This document shows positions 28,261 through 39,158 of a DNA stretch of 64,000 bases, in pieces. Source of the DNA: Thioalkalivibrio paradoxus. Lineage in GTDB: Bacteria; Pseudomonadota; Gammaproteobacteria; Ectothiorhodospirales; Ectothiorhodospiraceae. The stretch spans positions 62,001-126,000 of the forward strand of contig JAABSC010000002.1 in the NCBI GenBank assembly GCA_011390565.1. Reading direction: 5' to 3'. The notes below the pieces were generated by a model that searched no databases, was not told where the DNA came from, and worked only from the letters and a program-made list of their open reading frames with translations. The position numbers were made by a program, and so were the translations under genes. How positions within the stretch are numbered: the first letter of the stretch is position 1; each line of letters begins with the position of its first letter.

Positions 28261-30513
28261 TCAGAACGGTTTGCCCAGGAACACGAAGATCGAGCGGTTA
28301 CCTCTCTCGGCCTGGCCGTACCCGAGATAGAGAGGGCCGATGGGCGTGTCAGACCCGAGAAAAAGACTTCCCGCTGCGAAACCGTCCCGGAAAATGTCGT
28401 CTCGATCGTCCCACACACCGCCGTACTCAAGAGAGGCGCCGAGGTACCAGGACAATACGGGCAAGGGCTTGTAGGCGCGGTAGGCGAGCAGCGCGACCGA
28501 TCCCGTGTGCTGACCGCTCAGAGAATCTTCGGCAAAGCCCGAAAGGCGCAGGAAGCCCCCGACACGGAAACGGCTCTGCAGCGGGGCCTCGCCATCGACC
28601 GTGACATTCAGCTGGCTCAGGAAGCCGACGGTGTTCTGCCCGAAGTTGGTGAAATGGTTGTAGCCGGCGGTCACCTGATCGAAGTTCGAATCGCCCCCCA
28701 GTCCCGTGCGAGCCGCCGCGTATTGAAGGGACGCGATCTGCCCGCGGGTCGGCCAGTTGGGATTGTCCAGCCGATCCGCGGCGAGGCGCAGGTAGATGCG
28801 GCCGTCCGTAAAGGTGTCATCGGGGAGTGCCGACCCGGCGGTCTCGACCGTGACATCCCCCGACTCGAGGCGATAGCCGACGCGAGCTTCGCCGAACGAC
28901 GCGAATTCCCGGCCGGTGGAGACATCGAGCTGCAGGCTGTCCACGCGGTAGTCGGCGAGCCGCTCGCTGGCGTCGGCGCTGAATTCGGTAATGAACCGCC
29001 GCCCGAGTCGGAAACGGGGGTTGACGAACCAGAGCGACCGGGCGTCCAGGGGCTGGAACCACTCGCCGCCCAGCAGGGGTTCCGCTCCCAACTGAAGGGC
29101 GGACCGGAGTTCCCCGCCGAGCGGGTTGATGGCCGTGCGCAGGTATCCGACGCCCAGGTTCCAACTGTTTTCCCCGCGGGAATCACTGCTCAGTGCCAGC
29201 CCGAACTGAAGGTAGTTGGGGCCCCAGGTGCGCTCCCGGGCCTCGACGATGACCCCCGTTCGGCCATCCTCCTCCTCAAGGCGGTAACTGACGATTTCGA
29301 ACAGATCGAGGCCGTAGATGGCCGTGATGTCCGCTTCGAGACGCGCCCGGTCCAGCGGCTCACCCAGAGGAATGTTCATGCGCTCCAGGATCAGCGCGTT
29401 GCCGACGCGTGACTGGTTGTCCACGCGCACGTACTCGATGACCGGCGGTTCCCGGCCGAGGCGGGGCATGCGCTGGGCCACGTGCCGGGAATAGGCTCCC
29501 GGATCGAGCGACAGCCGCGCCAGGGTTTGCCTTGCCTCGAGCGCCGCTGCGCGCCCGGTAGGGACGGCCTCACCCGCCCGCTGAAAGTCGCCGGTACCGA
29601 TATCGCCCAGCTGGGGGATCAGCAGCACGTCGTCGTCGGTCAGGGTGGCCAGTTGCTGCTCGGCGTTCTTTCGGGTCAGGATCGACGTGAGTTGCTCCGC
29701 GATGCCGAGAACGTTGCGGATGTCCTCGGTTGGAAGAAAAGGCGTGCTGATGTCGACAGCGATCACGACATCGGCGCCCATCTCGCGCACGACGCTGATG
29801 GGCAGATTGTTGGCGATGCCTCCGTCGACCAGCAGACGCCCGTCCATCCGAGTCGGCGCAAAGGCACCCGGCACCGCCATGCTGGCGCGCATGGCCTGTG
29901 CGAGATCACCGGAACCGAGGACGACTTCCTCACCGTTCGCGATGTCCGTGGCAACCGCCCGGAAGGGGATGTGCAGATCATCGAAGTCCTGGATTTCGGA
30001 AACCGGCAGCGTCAGTGCGCGCAGGGCGAGGTCGAATTTCTGTCCCTGGATGGCGCCCAGTGGCAATTCGACCCGCCCCTCGTTGAAGCCGGGTTTCGAC
30101 TTGACGAGGTAGAGATCGTCGTCGCGCTTCCGGCGGAAGCTGCGGGTCTCGCGCGCGGGCCGATCGTCGAAGATGTTCACCCAATCCATGGCGTTCAGGG
30201 TGTCCTCGATCTCGTCGGGGGTCATTCCGGCCGCATAGAGCCCACCGATGATCGAGCCCATGCTGGTGCCGGCAATGTAGTCAATGGGTACGCGAAGATC
30301 TTCGAGCACGTGAAGGACGCCGATGTGCGCCGCGCCACGGGCTCCGCCGCCCGACAGCACGAGCCCGACTCGCGGACGCCCGTCGTCGGCATTCGCGGCA
30401 CCGGAGGCAGCAGCGTCGATCGGACCCGGGAAAAGGGCGATCAGGCTCGCGAGAATCCCTGCGATCGCGAAGCCCGCGACGACGCTCTGCCTTTGGTTTC
30501 GTGTGCTGTTCAT
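28261..30513 (-). CDS. Patatin-like phospholipase with POTRA and Omp85-type barrel (PlpD-like)
   Basis: The 750-residue protein has a signal peptide (about 1-37). A patatin domain (about 47-240) contains the oxyanion loop GGGARGAA, nucleophile Ser84 in GTSMG and catalytic Asp230 in VDGG. A POTRA-like region (about 345-425) follows, then a D15-type beta-barrel ending in phenylalanine. This is the type Vd autotransporter layout: a phospholipase or esterase carried to the surface by its own barrel. ATG 30513 is chosen because it directly precedes the signal peptide; the frame extends to 30654. It converges on the photolyase gene and is divergent from ackA. Confidence 0.92.
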   Translation of the reverse strand: MNSTRNQRQSVVAGFAIAGILASLIALFPGPIDAAASGAANADDGRPRVGLVLSGGGARGAAHIGVLHVLEDLRVPIDYIAGTSMGSIIGGLYAAGMTPDEIEDTLNAMDWVNIFDDRPARETRSFRRKRDDDLYLVKSKPGFNEGRVELPLGAIQGQKFDLALRALTLPVSEIQDFDDLHIPFRAVATDIANGEEVVLGSGDLAQAMRASMAVPGAFAPTRMDGRLLVDGGIANNLPISVVREMGADVVIAVDISTPFLPTEDIRNVLGIAEQLTSILTRKNAEQQLATLTDDDVLLIPQLGDIGTGDFQRAGEAVPTGRAAALEARQTLARLSLDPGAYSRHVAQRMPRLGREPPVIEYVRVDNQSRVGNALILERMNIPLGEPLDRARLEADITAIYGLDLFEIVSYRLEEEDGRTGVIVEARERTWGPNYLQFGLALSSDSRGENSWNLGVGYLRTAINPLGGELRSALQLGAEPLLGGEWFQPLDARSLWFVNPRFRLGRRFITEFSADASERLADYRVDSLQLDVSTGREFASFGEARVGYRLESGDVTVETAGSALPDDTFTDGRIYLRLAADRLDNPNWPTRGQIASLQYAAARTGLGGDSNFDQVTAGYNHFTNFGQNTVGFLSQLNVTVDGEAPLQSRFRVGGFLRLSGFAEDSLSGQHTGSVALLAYRAYKPLPVLSWYLGASLEYGGVWDDRDDIFRDGFAAGSLFLGSDTPIGPLYLGYGQAERGNRSIFVFLGKPF

Positions 30514-30653
30514 CCCGGACACCCCGCTGTCTTGGCGCATCGGTAGGATAAACGAGCGGAGCTTTGCAGCCACGGGATCTTGGGCGTAGCCTCGGGAATT
30601 GGGCCCTGGCATGGGACCGGTCAGGGATTTTTCGAGGGTTTTGGGAGCGTCCA

Positions 30654-31841
30654 ATGGCTGACGCGATCGTCGTTATCAACGCGGGCTCCTCCAGCATCAA
30701 GTTTTCGCTTTTTGCCGTTGCCGGCGACGACCTCGACCTGGAGTTGCACGGCCAGATCGAGGGATTGGGAGGAGTCCCACGTTTCGTATCCAGGACCGCG
30801 GGCGGCGAAGTGGTTGCGGAGAAGCGCTGGCCTGAGGGTACCGCGCTTGGTCACGAGGGAGCGCTGGAACATCTGGCCGGGTATCTGCGCGGCGAGGTGA
30901 GTAGGCATCGACTGGTGGCGGTCGGCCACCGAGTCGTTCAGGGTGGCCTGAAGTACACCGCGCCGGTACTCGTCGATGCCCGCGTGCTCGCGGATCTCGA
31001 GCAGTTCGCGCCGCTGATGCCGTTGCATCAGCCGCACAACCTTGAGCCCGTGCGCCTCCTGCTCGACCGGGCTCCGGATCTTCCCCAAATTGCGTGTTTC
31101 GATACCTCGTTTCACCGTTCGGCACCTGAACTGGCTCAGATGTACGCGTTGCCGCGTGAACTCCACGAGGCCGGTGTGCGCCGTTACGGGTTCCATGGGC
31201 TTTCCTACGAATACATCGCTTCGGTTCTGCCGACGCTGGATCCGGCTTCGGCGTCGAGGCGGGTTGTGGTCCTGCACCTCGGGAACGGTGCGAGCATGTG
31301 CGCACTGTCCGGCGGGCGCAGCGTCGCGACGACGATGGGATTCACCGGGTTGGATGGGCTGCCGATGGGTACGCGGTCCGGAAGCCTCGATCCCGGCGTG
31401 CTGCTGTATCTCATGGACGAGCGCGGCCTGGACGCGCGAGCGATCGAGAAGTTGCTCTATATGCAGTCCGGCCTGTTCGGTGTTTCGGGGATTTCGGGGG
31501 ACATGCGCACATTGCTGGAAAGCGATGAGCCCGGCGCGCGCGTCGCCATCGATCTCTTCGTGTATCGGATCCAGCGCGAGCTGGGCTCCCTGGTCGCCGC
31601 GCTCCAGGGGTTGGACGCCATCGTGTTCACGGGAGGGATCGGGGAGAACGCTCCGGCGATTCGCGAGCGCGTCTGCCGCGGGGCCGATTGGCTCGGGGTC
31701 GAGATCGATGACCAGGCCAATCATGGCGGGGCTTCGCTGATCAGCCGTCCCGTTTCCCGCGTTCGTGTCTGGATGATTCCGACGAACGAGGAGTTGATGA
31801 TCGCCCGGCATACCCGGCGTCTATTGAAGGGGGCTGGCTGA
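30654..31841 (+). CDS. ackA: Acetate kinase
   Basis: The 395-residue ASKHA-fold kinase interconverts acetate and acetyl phosphate. Motifs: NAGSSSIKFSLF at the start, RYGFHGLSYEY with the catalytic histidine, HLGNGASMCAL for phosphate binding, GDMRTLLES, and FTGGIGENA near the end. GGGAG precedes ATG 30654. No phosphotransacetylase gene is adjacent; it stands alone between a divergent patatin gene and the nuo operon. It could pair with a pta or phosphoketolase elsewhere. Confidence 0.95.
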   Translation: MADAIVVINAGSSSIKFSLFAVAGDDLDLELHGQIEGLGGVPRFVSRTAGGEVVAEKRWPEGTALGHEGALEHLAGYLRGEVSRHRLVAVGHRVVQGGLKYTAPVLVDARVLADLEQFAPLMPLHQPHNLEPVRLLLDRAPDLPQIACFDTSFHRSAPELAQMYALPRELHEAGVRRYGFHGLSYEYIASVLPTLDPASASRRVVVLHLGNGASMCALSGGRSVATTMGFTGLDGLPMGTRSGSLDPGVLLYLMDERGLDARAIEKLLYMQSGLFGVSGISGDMRTLLESDEPGARVAIDLFVYRIQRELGSLVAALQGLDAIVFTGGIGENAPAIRERVCRGADWLGVEIDDQANHGGASLISRPVSRVRVWMIPTNEELMIARHTRRLLKGAG

Positions 31842-31920
31842 CGGCGATGGCCGCGCGCCCTTGCGTGGAGATGCTTCGCGAGGAGAGCCGTGTCACGACC
31901 CGGGCGATCGGCGGCGAGGC

Positions 31921-31945
31921 CGGCCGGATCGACGCTATCCGGCCG
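31921..31945 (+). terminator. Stem-loop downstream of ackA
   Basis: CGGCCGGAT (31921-31929) pairs perfectly with ATCCGGCCG (31937-31945) over a 7-base loop. There is no T-tract, so termination is uncertain. It lies in the 271-bp stretch between ackA and nuoA, where I see no convincing gene and no clear promoter. Confidence 0.4.
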
Positions 31946-32112
31946 CTTCAGGTGGCGGATCACCTTGGCGTGATGCGGGTAATGTGCGCGGCCCAGTGGA
32001 TCGCGAACGAGAAATCCCCTAACCTCGTGCGGTATTGGCCGGGTCGGCTGGGCACAGGGCCCGGTTCAGAACGGCACGATGACACGGGCTCCGGGGGTTG
32101 GGTTGATTCGTC

Positions 32113-32478
32113 ATGAACGCATACGCGATCTTTCTCTTGTACCTGCTGGCGATTTTGGGTTTCGTCGGTTTGACGCTTGCGTTGAACCGCGTACTCGGGC
32201 CCAAACCCGTGGCGACCGCGATGAAGCTGGAACCTTTCGAGTGCGGGGCGGCTCCGGTGGATCCGCTGAACGTAAAAGCCGTCCCGGTGAAGTACTACGG
32301 CATTGCGGTGGTCTTCATCCTGTTCGAGCTGGAGACCGTATTCCTGTTCCTCTGGGCCCTGGGCGCGCAGCCGCTGACCGGGCGCCTGCTGCTGGTTTTC
32401 GGTTTTTTCCTGCTGCTGCTGGTGTTGCTGGTGCTGTACGTCTGGAAGTCCGGTCTGCTGGAGGATCTGCGCACATGA
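32113..32478 (+). CDS. nuoA: NADH-quinone oxidoreductase subunit A
   Basis: The 121-residue membrane subunit of complex I has three transmembrane helices (about 5-27, 62-82, 88-110). The conserved loop between helices 1 and 2 carries KLEPFECGAAPVDPL, and the acidic FELETVFLFLWA motif sits in helix 2. It is the first gene of a 14-gene nuo operon. The ribosome-binding site is weak. The stop codon overlaps the ATG of a 43-codon ORF that fills the gap before nuoB. Confidence 0.97.
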   Translation: MNAYAIFLLYLLAILGFVGLTLALNRVLGPKPVATAMKLEPFECGAAPVDPLNVKAVPVKYYGIAVVFILFELETVFLFLWALGAQPLTGRLLLVFGFFLLLLVLLVLYVWKSGLLEDLRT

Positions 32479-32606
32479 CCTGGATTCTCCTGAGGCCGGA
32501 GACGCGCCACGTCCTCGGCGTTTGCGGCGCGTCCGCGGCCGCCGGCGCGTGGATCGCCCGCCACGGGACGGACTGCTTTTTCCGCCCGACGGTTCAGGAA
32601 CGTTGA
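32475..32606 (+). CDS. Possible 43-residue linker ORF between nuoA and nuoB
   Basis: An ATG overlapping the nuoA TGA (ATGA) opens a 43-codon frame ending 4 bp before nuoB. The peptide begins MTWILLRPETRHVLGVCGAS, has a mildly hydrophobic centre and two cysteines, and matches no family I know. It may be a small accessory protein, or simply an open spacer that keeps ribosomes moving towards the nuoB start. Confidence 0.35.
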   Translation: MTWILLRPETRHVLGVCGASAAAGAWIARHGTDCFFRPTVQER

Positions 32607-32610
32607 CGTC

Positions 32611-33105
32611 ATGAATCAGGATGATCAGAAGACCGGGGCGTTCGAGTACCTGACCACGCGCAAGGATGAGCTGGTCGGCTGGGCGCGCAAGTTCTCGATC
32701 TTTCCGTATCCCTTCGTCACCGCCTGCTGCGCGATGGAGTTCATGTCGGTGAGTTCCACGATCTACGACACCGACCGCTTCGGCGCCGCGCTGCCGCGTT
32801 TTTCGCCGCGTCAGTCCGACCTGCTGATGGTGGTCGGTACCATTACCCACAAGCAGGCGCCGATCCTGAAGAAGGTCTACGAGCAGATGTGCGAGCCGAA
32901 GTGGGTCATGGCCTTCGGCGTCTGCGCCACCAGCGGTGGTTTCTACCAGAACTACGCGGCGCTGCAGGGTATCGACAAGATCATTCCCGTCGACGTCTAC
33001 ATTCCCGGCTGTCCGCCGCGCCCGGAGTCGGTGATCGACGGCATCATGCAGTTGCAGGACCGGATCGCGGGTTCGAAGCACCCCATCATCAACGAGACGT
33101 TCTGA
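32611..33105 (+). CDS. nuoB: NADH-quinone oxidoreductase subunit B
   Basis: The 164-residue peripheral-arm subunit holds cluster N2, which passes electrons to quinone. The four cysteine ligands are visible: the tandem Cys39-Cys40 in TACCAMEF, Cys105 in FGVCATSGG and Cys134 in YIPGCPPRPE. AGGAA precedes ATG 32611. It forms the quinone-reducing module with NuoD and NuoC. The length is typical for compact NuoB proteins. Confidence 0.98.
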   Translation: MNQDDQKTGAFEYLTTRKDELVGWARKFSIFPYPFVTACCAMEFMSVSSTIYDTDRFGAALPRFSPRQSDLLMVVGTITHKQAPILKKVYEQMCEPKWVMAFGVCATSGGFYQNYAALQGIDKIIPVDVYIPGCPPRPESVIDGIMQLQDRIAGSKHPIINETF

Positions 33106-33107
33106 AC

Positions 33108-33581
33108 ATGAACCAGGAGCTTCTCGAACGGGTGCGGGCACGGCTCGCGAACGAGGGCCGCGAACCCGAGTTCGCGCACGGCCTGCTCGCAGTTTCCCTG
33201 CCGCGACCCGCGCTTCTGGACACGGTTCGGCTGCTGAAAGACGAGTTCGGCTTCGATCTGTTCCTGGATGTGACCGCGGTCGACTGGCCTGGACGCGATC
33301 CGCGCTTCGACGTGGTCTTCCACTTCTACTCCACCCGCGACCACGTGCGCGTGCGGTTGAAAACGGCCGTGCCCGAGAACGATCCCGTCGTGGATTCGCT
33401 GGTGCCGCTGTACGGCTCGGCGGCGTTCATGGAGCGCGAGTGTCACGACATGTACGGCATCGTATTCCGCGGCAACGACGACCTGCGCCCGATCCTGCTC
33501 TACGAGGGTTTTCAGGGGCACCCGCTGCGGAAGGATTATCCGAAGGAGCGCGAACAGCCGTTGGTGAGGTACCGGGAATGA
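33108..33581 (+). CDS. nuoC: NADH-quinone oxidoreductase subunit C
   Basis: The 157-residue connecting subunit is homologous to the 30-kDa mitochondrial subunit. The signature ERECHDMYGIVFRGNDDLR with LLYEGFQGHPLRKDYP is intact at the C-terminus. It is on the short side for NuoC, mostly from a reduced N-terminal region. NuoC and NuoD are separate genes here, unlike the fused NuoCD of E. coli. The start follows the nuoB stop by two bases, and the stop overlaps the nuoD ATG. Confidence 0.97.
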   Translation: MNQELLERVRARLANEGREPEFAHGLLAVSLPRPALLDTVRLLKDEFGFDLFLDVTAVDWPGRDPRFDVVFHFYSTRDHVRVRLKTAVPENDPVVDSLVPLYGSAAFMERECHDMYGIVFRGNDDLRPILLYEGFQGHPLRKDYPKEREQPLVRYRE

Positions 33582-34807
33582 CCGGGCGCGCGGACGACTC
33601 GCTTCCAAACCCGGTGCGGCCGGCCTTCGATACGCCGTCCACCGAGGACGGCGTGATCGTGAACATCGGGCCCTCGCATCCGGCCACTCACGGTACGCTG
33701 CAGATCATCGCCGAGTTGAGCGGGGAGAAGGTGGTGCGCGCGGACGTGCACTGCGGTTATCTGCACCGTGGGTTCGAAAAGGAGTGCGAGTCGCATACCT
33801 GGCACACCCTGATTCCCTACGTCGACCGGTTGAACTACTGTTCCGCGCTGATCAATGACTTTGCCTATTGCGACGCGGTCGAGACCCTGATGGGCGTCGA
33901 GATCACCCCGCGCACCCGTTACCTGCGCACGCTGCTTTCCGAGTACTCGCGCATCGCCGACCACATGACCTGCATCGCCGCCTCGGTGATGGAGCTTGGC
34001 GCGATGACCGCGTTCCTGTATCTCATGACCATCCGGGACTGGATCTACGAGCACCTCGCGGATCTGACCGGCGCGCGGGTCACCCACAGCTACGGGCGCA
34101 TCGGGGGTCTCGCGCACGACCTGCCCGAGGGCTGGCTCGATCGCCTGGCGCAGATCCTCGACGAATACGAGGAATACGTCGGCCGCATCCACGGGCTGAT
34201 GGACCGCAACCGCATCTTCATCGACCGCACCCGCGACGTCGGTGTGATCTCCACCGAGGACGCCATCCACTGGGGCTTCACCGGGCCGATGCTGCGCTCC
34301 ACCGGCGCACCCCGGGACCTGCGCAGGGACACGCCGTATCTTGCGTATTCCGAGCTGGATTTCGAGGTGCCCGTCGGGATCAACGGGGACAACTACGACC
34401 GGTACTACGTGCGTATGCGCGAGATGGACGAATCCGTGCACATGATCCGGCAGCTGATGCAGATGCTTCCGGAAGGACCGATCAACGTCGACGACCGCCG
34501 CTGCACCTTCCCGGAAAAGCCGCTTGTGTATACGGAGATCGAATCGCTGATCAATCACTTCAAGCTGGTGATCGACGGTCCTCAGGTGCCCGCCGGCGAG
34601 ATTTACCTGGCGCACGAGGCGGCCAACGGCGAGCTTGGTTTCTATCTCGTAAGCGATGGCACCGGCACGCCGCACAAGGTGCACGTGCGCGCGCCGAGCT
34701 TCGTGCACATGGGTGGCCTGCACAAGCTGCTCGAGGGGTACCAGCTCGCCGACGTGGTCTCGACCTTCGGCACCGTGAACATGATCGGCGGGGAGTGCGA
34801 CCGTTGA
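33578..34807 (+). CDS. nuoD: NADH-quinone oxidoreductase subunit D
   Basis: The 409-residue 49-kDa-type subunit forms the quinone pocket with NuoB. Conserved blocks are GPSHPATHGTLQ near residue 35, CGYLHRGFEK, the RTRYLRTLLSEYSRIADHM stretch, and a C-terminus ending in GGECDR. ATG 33578 overlaps the nuoC TGA. The stop overlaps the TTG start of nuoE. The length is typical of stand-alone NuoD. Confidence 0.98.
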   Translation: MTGRADDSLPNPVRPAFDTPSTEDGVIVNIGPSHPATHGTLQIIAELSGEKVVRADVHCGYLHRGFEKECESHTWHTLIPYVDRLNYCSALINDFAYCDAVETLMGVEITPRTRYLRTLLSEYSRIADHMTCIAASVMELGAMTAFLYLMTIRDWIYEHLADLTGARVTHSYGRIGGLAHDLPEGWLDRLAQILDEYEEYVGRIHGLMDRNRIFIDRTRDVGVISTEDAIHWGFTGPMLRSTGAPRDLRRDTPYLAYSELDFEVPVGINGDNYDRYYVRMREMDESVHMIRQLMQMLPEGPINVDDRRCTFPEKPLVYTEIESLINHFKLVIDGPQVPAGEIYLAHEAANGELGFYLVSDGTGTPHKVHVRAPSFVHMGGLHKLLEGYQLADVVSTFGTVNMIGGECDR

Positions 34808-35268
34808 AGCACCTGATCCCCGAATTCGAGCACCTGAAGAAACGGCTGCCGCCGGGGCATGACGCGACCCTGCTCGTACCCTGCCTGCGCAGGGTCCAGG
34901 AGGACCGGGGCTTCATTGCCGACAGCGACATCGATGGGTTGGTCGAGTACCTGGGGGTTCCGCGCATCCAGATCGAGGAGGTGTTGTCCTTCTACGGCAT
35001 GCTGCGCCGTGCGCCGATCGGGCGCTGGCATCTCCAGGTCTGCCACAACGTGTCGTGTTCGATGCGCGGTGCGGAGCGGCTGCTCGACGACCTGACGGGC
35101 AGGCTCGGCATCCAGCCGGGCGAGACCACGCCGGATCGGCGCTTCACGCTCTCGACCGTCGAATGCCTGGGTTCCTGCGGCACCGCGCCGGTACTGATGG
35201 TGAACGAGGCCTACCACGAAAACCTGAGCGCCGCGGATCTGGATGCGCTGCTCGAGAGGCTGGACTGA
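34804..35268 (+). CDS. nuoE: NADH-quinone oxidoreductase subunit E
   Basis: The 154-residue thioredoxin-like [2Fe-2S] subunit of the NADH module binds cluster N1a through Cys80, Cys85 (CHNVSC) and Cys121, Cys125 (CLGSC). The start is TTG 34804, overlapping the nuoD TGA, with GGGGAG about 8 bp upstream; no ATG or GTG lies before the conserved LPPGHDATLLVPCL region. A TTG start on a structural subunit could hold expression down, compensated by coupling to nuoD. Confidence 0.96.
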   Translation: MKHLIPEFEHLKKRLPPGHDATLLVPCLRRVQEDRGFIADSDIDGLVEYLGVPRIQIEEVLSFYGMLRRAPIGRWHLQVCHNVSCSMRGAERLLDDLTGRLGIQPGETTPDRRFTLSTVECLGSCGTAPVLMVNEAYHENLSAADLDALLERLD

Positions 35269-35269
35269 G

Positions 35270-36573
35270 ATGCCCGGACGCAAGGTGTTGATGGATTTCG
35301 AGGTGACCCCGGACTCGCACTCCCTGGCCGCGTATCGGGCTCGCGGCGGTTATCAGGCGCTGGAAAAGGCGCTGCGCACGATGCAACCACGCGAGGTGAC
35401 GCAGGAAATCGTGGATTCCGGTCTTCAGGGTCGGGGTGGGGCAGCCTTCCCGGCGGGGCGAAAATGGCAGGGCATCGATCCCGACGACGGCCAGCCGCAT
35501 TACCTGATCGCGAATGCCGATGAAGGCGAACCCGGCACCTTCAAGGACCGCTGGGTACTGGAATACAACCCGCACGCGCTGCTGGAGTCCATGCTGCTGG
35601 CCAGCTATGCGCTGGGGGTGCGCCACGCCTTTGTGTACATCCGTGGCGAGTACGACATTCCCTGGCGACGCCTCGATGCCGCGGTCGAGGAGGCGTATGG
35701 CGAAGGCCTGTTCGGCGAGGACATTCTTGGCAGCGGGTTTTCCTGCGATCTGTTCGTGTTCCGCGGAGCCGGCGCCTACGTCTGCGGCGAGGCCTCGTCG
35801 CTGCTGGGGTCGATCGAGGGCTCCCGTGCCTACCCGCGCAATCGCCCGCCACGGATGACGGTGCGCGGCCTGTATCAGGCGCCGACGGTCGTGAACAACG
35901 TCGAGACGCTGGCGACCATCGCCTGGATCCTCCGCAACGGCGCCGCGGCCTTCCGCGCAATCGGTACCGAGAGGAGCCCCGGCACCCGGCTGATCTCGGT
36001 CTCCGGGCACATCCGGAATCCGGGCGTGTACGAAGTGGAGCTGGGCTACTCGTGGGCAAAGTTCCTGCACGAGGATTGCGGCGGGCTGCTCTGCAACAAG
36101 CCCCTGAAAGCGGTGATCCCGGGCGGCATTTCCTCGCAGGTACTGACCGGAAAGGACGCCAAGGTCCTGACCGCCGAAGAGGTTGAGTGCCTGACGCTGG
36201 ACCACGAGAAACTACGTTCTGCCGGGTCATCGCTCGGTTCCGGCGGAATGATCGTGATCGCCGAGGGCACCTGCATGGTGCGTTTGCTGCAGATCATGCT
36301 GCGTTTCTACCACCACGAGTCCTGCGGGCAGTGCACACCGTGTCGGGAGGGCACGGGCTGGATGCATCGCGTGATCGACCGCATCGTGGCCGGTGAGGGC
36401 CGGCCGGAGGACATCGACACGCTCCACCACGTCGCCCGATACAACGACGGCACCACCATCTGTGGCTTGGGCGACGCCGCCGGTTACGCAGCGACGGCGA
36501 TGCTCGACAACTTCCGCGACGAGTTCGAGTACTTCATCGAGCACGGGCGTTCGAAATTCGGGGGGAACCTCGA

Positions 36574-36583
<10 letters not shown>
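35270..36583 (+). CDS. nuoF: NADH-quinone oxidoreductase subunit F
   Basis: The 437-residue subunit carries the NADH site, FMN and cluster N3. The glycine-rich loop GRGGAAFPAGRKW lies near residue 56, the FMN/NADH segment ADEGEPGTFKDR near 85, and VCGEASSLLGSIEG near 175. The [4Fe-4S] motif ESCGQCTPCREG sits around 349 with its fourth Cys near 395. ATG 35270 is supported by GAGAGG upstream. The 3' end overlaps nuoG by 10 bp. Confidence 0.98.
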
Positions 36584-38000
<1,417 letters not shown>

Positions 38001-38004
<4 letters not shown>

Positions 38005-39158
38005 TCCAGGACCTGGTCGTACACGGGGTGTTCATCGTCTATGCGGTGCTGATGCTGATGACGGTCGGGCTGATCCTGACCTGGGTCGAGCGCAAGCAGG
38101 CGGCGATCCTGTCCGACCGCATTGGCGCGAACCGGGCCTACCTGCGCATCCCCTTCACACAGGTGAAGCTGGTGTGGTGGGGCCTCTTCCATGGTCTTGC
38201 CGACGGCCTGAAGATGCTGCTCAAGGAAGACTGGAAACCCGACTCCTACGACCGCGTCGCCTACGCGCTGGCGCCCTGGTTCGCGTTCGTTCCGGTGATG
38301 GCCGTTTTCGCGGTGATCCCGTTCGGCGGGGAGTTCGTTCCGGGGACCTTCTTCGGCTGGTTTGACGGGCCTTCCGAATGGTTCGGCGAGCGCAGTTACG
38401 CGCTTCAGGTCGCGCCGCTGGATGCGGGCCTGCTCATCGTGTTCGCGTTGGGCGGTATTGCGGTGATCGGCGCGATGCTGGCCGGCTGGTCCTCGAACAA
38501 CAAGTTCTCGCTGCTGGGCGCGGTGCGCGCCGGTTCGCAGATGATCTCCTACGAACTGGTGATCGGTCTGACCGTGGTGGGTCTGATCCTGATCTACGGC
38601 ACGGTGAACCTGGTCAGCATCGTTGAGCAGCAGTCGGAACTGCTCTTCGGCTTCCTGCCCGCCTGGGGCATCTTCCTGCAGCCCTTCGCGGCGATCCTGT
38701 TCCTGGTCGCGGCGCAGGCCGAGAACCAGCGCATTCCCTTCGATCTTCCGGAGGCGGAGTCGGAGTTGATCGCCGGGTATTTCACCGAATACAGCGCAAT
38801 GAAGATGGGCCTGTTCATGTTCGCGGAGTTCATCCATATCGCGATCATTGCGGCGCTGTTCACCACGCTGTTTCTTGGGGGCTATAACCTGCCGTACATG
38901 AACGACGCCGGGTTCCTGTTCCCCGGTGGGTTCGGGATTGCGCTGCCGCACGTGCTGGTGGTGCTGCTGCAGGTCACGGTGTTCTGGGTGAAGGTTTTCC
39001 TGATGTGCGGCTTCCTGATCCTGGTGCGCTGGTCGCTGCCGCGATTCCGCTACGATCAGCTGCTGCGCTTCGCCTGGCGCTTCCTGCTGCCACTGGCGCT
39101 GATCAACCTGGTGGTCACCGCCATCGCCGTATGGGCGCTCGGGGGGATGGCGGCGTGA
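38001..39158 (+). CDS. nuoH: NADH-quinone oxidoreductase subunit H
   Basis: The 385-residue membrane subunit lies at the quinone-arm interface. About eight transmembrane helices are evident, with the conserved WVERKQAAILSDRIGANRA loop after helix 1, QMISYELVIG, and the acidic PFDLPEAESELIAGY loop. It is somewhat longer than E. coli NuoH (325), mostly through an expanded loop near residues 110-135. The start overlaps the nuoG stop, and the stop overlaps the GTG of nuoI. Confidence 0.98.

Noticed and set aside
31847..32116. 89-codon frame between ackA and nuoA ending in an ATGA overlap with nuoA
   Set aside because: It contains a stable stem-loop, has no good ribosome-binding site and encodes no recognisable protein. 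The ATGA junction resembles the nuo linker ORFs but is weak evidence alone.
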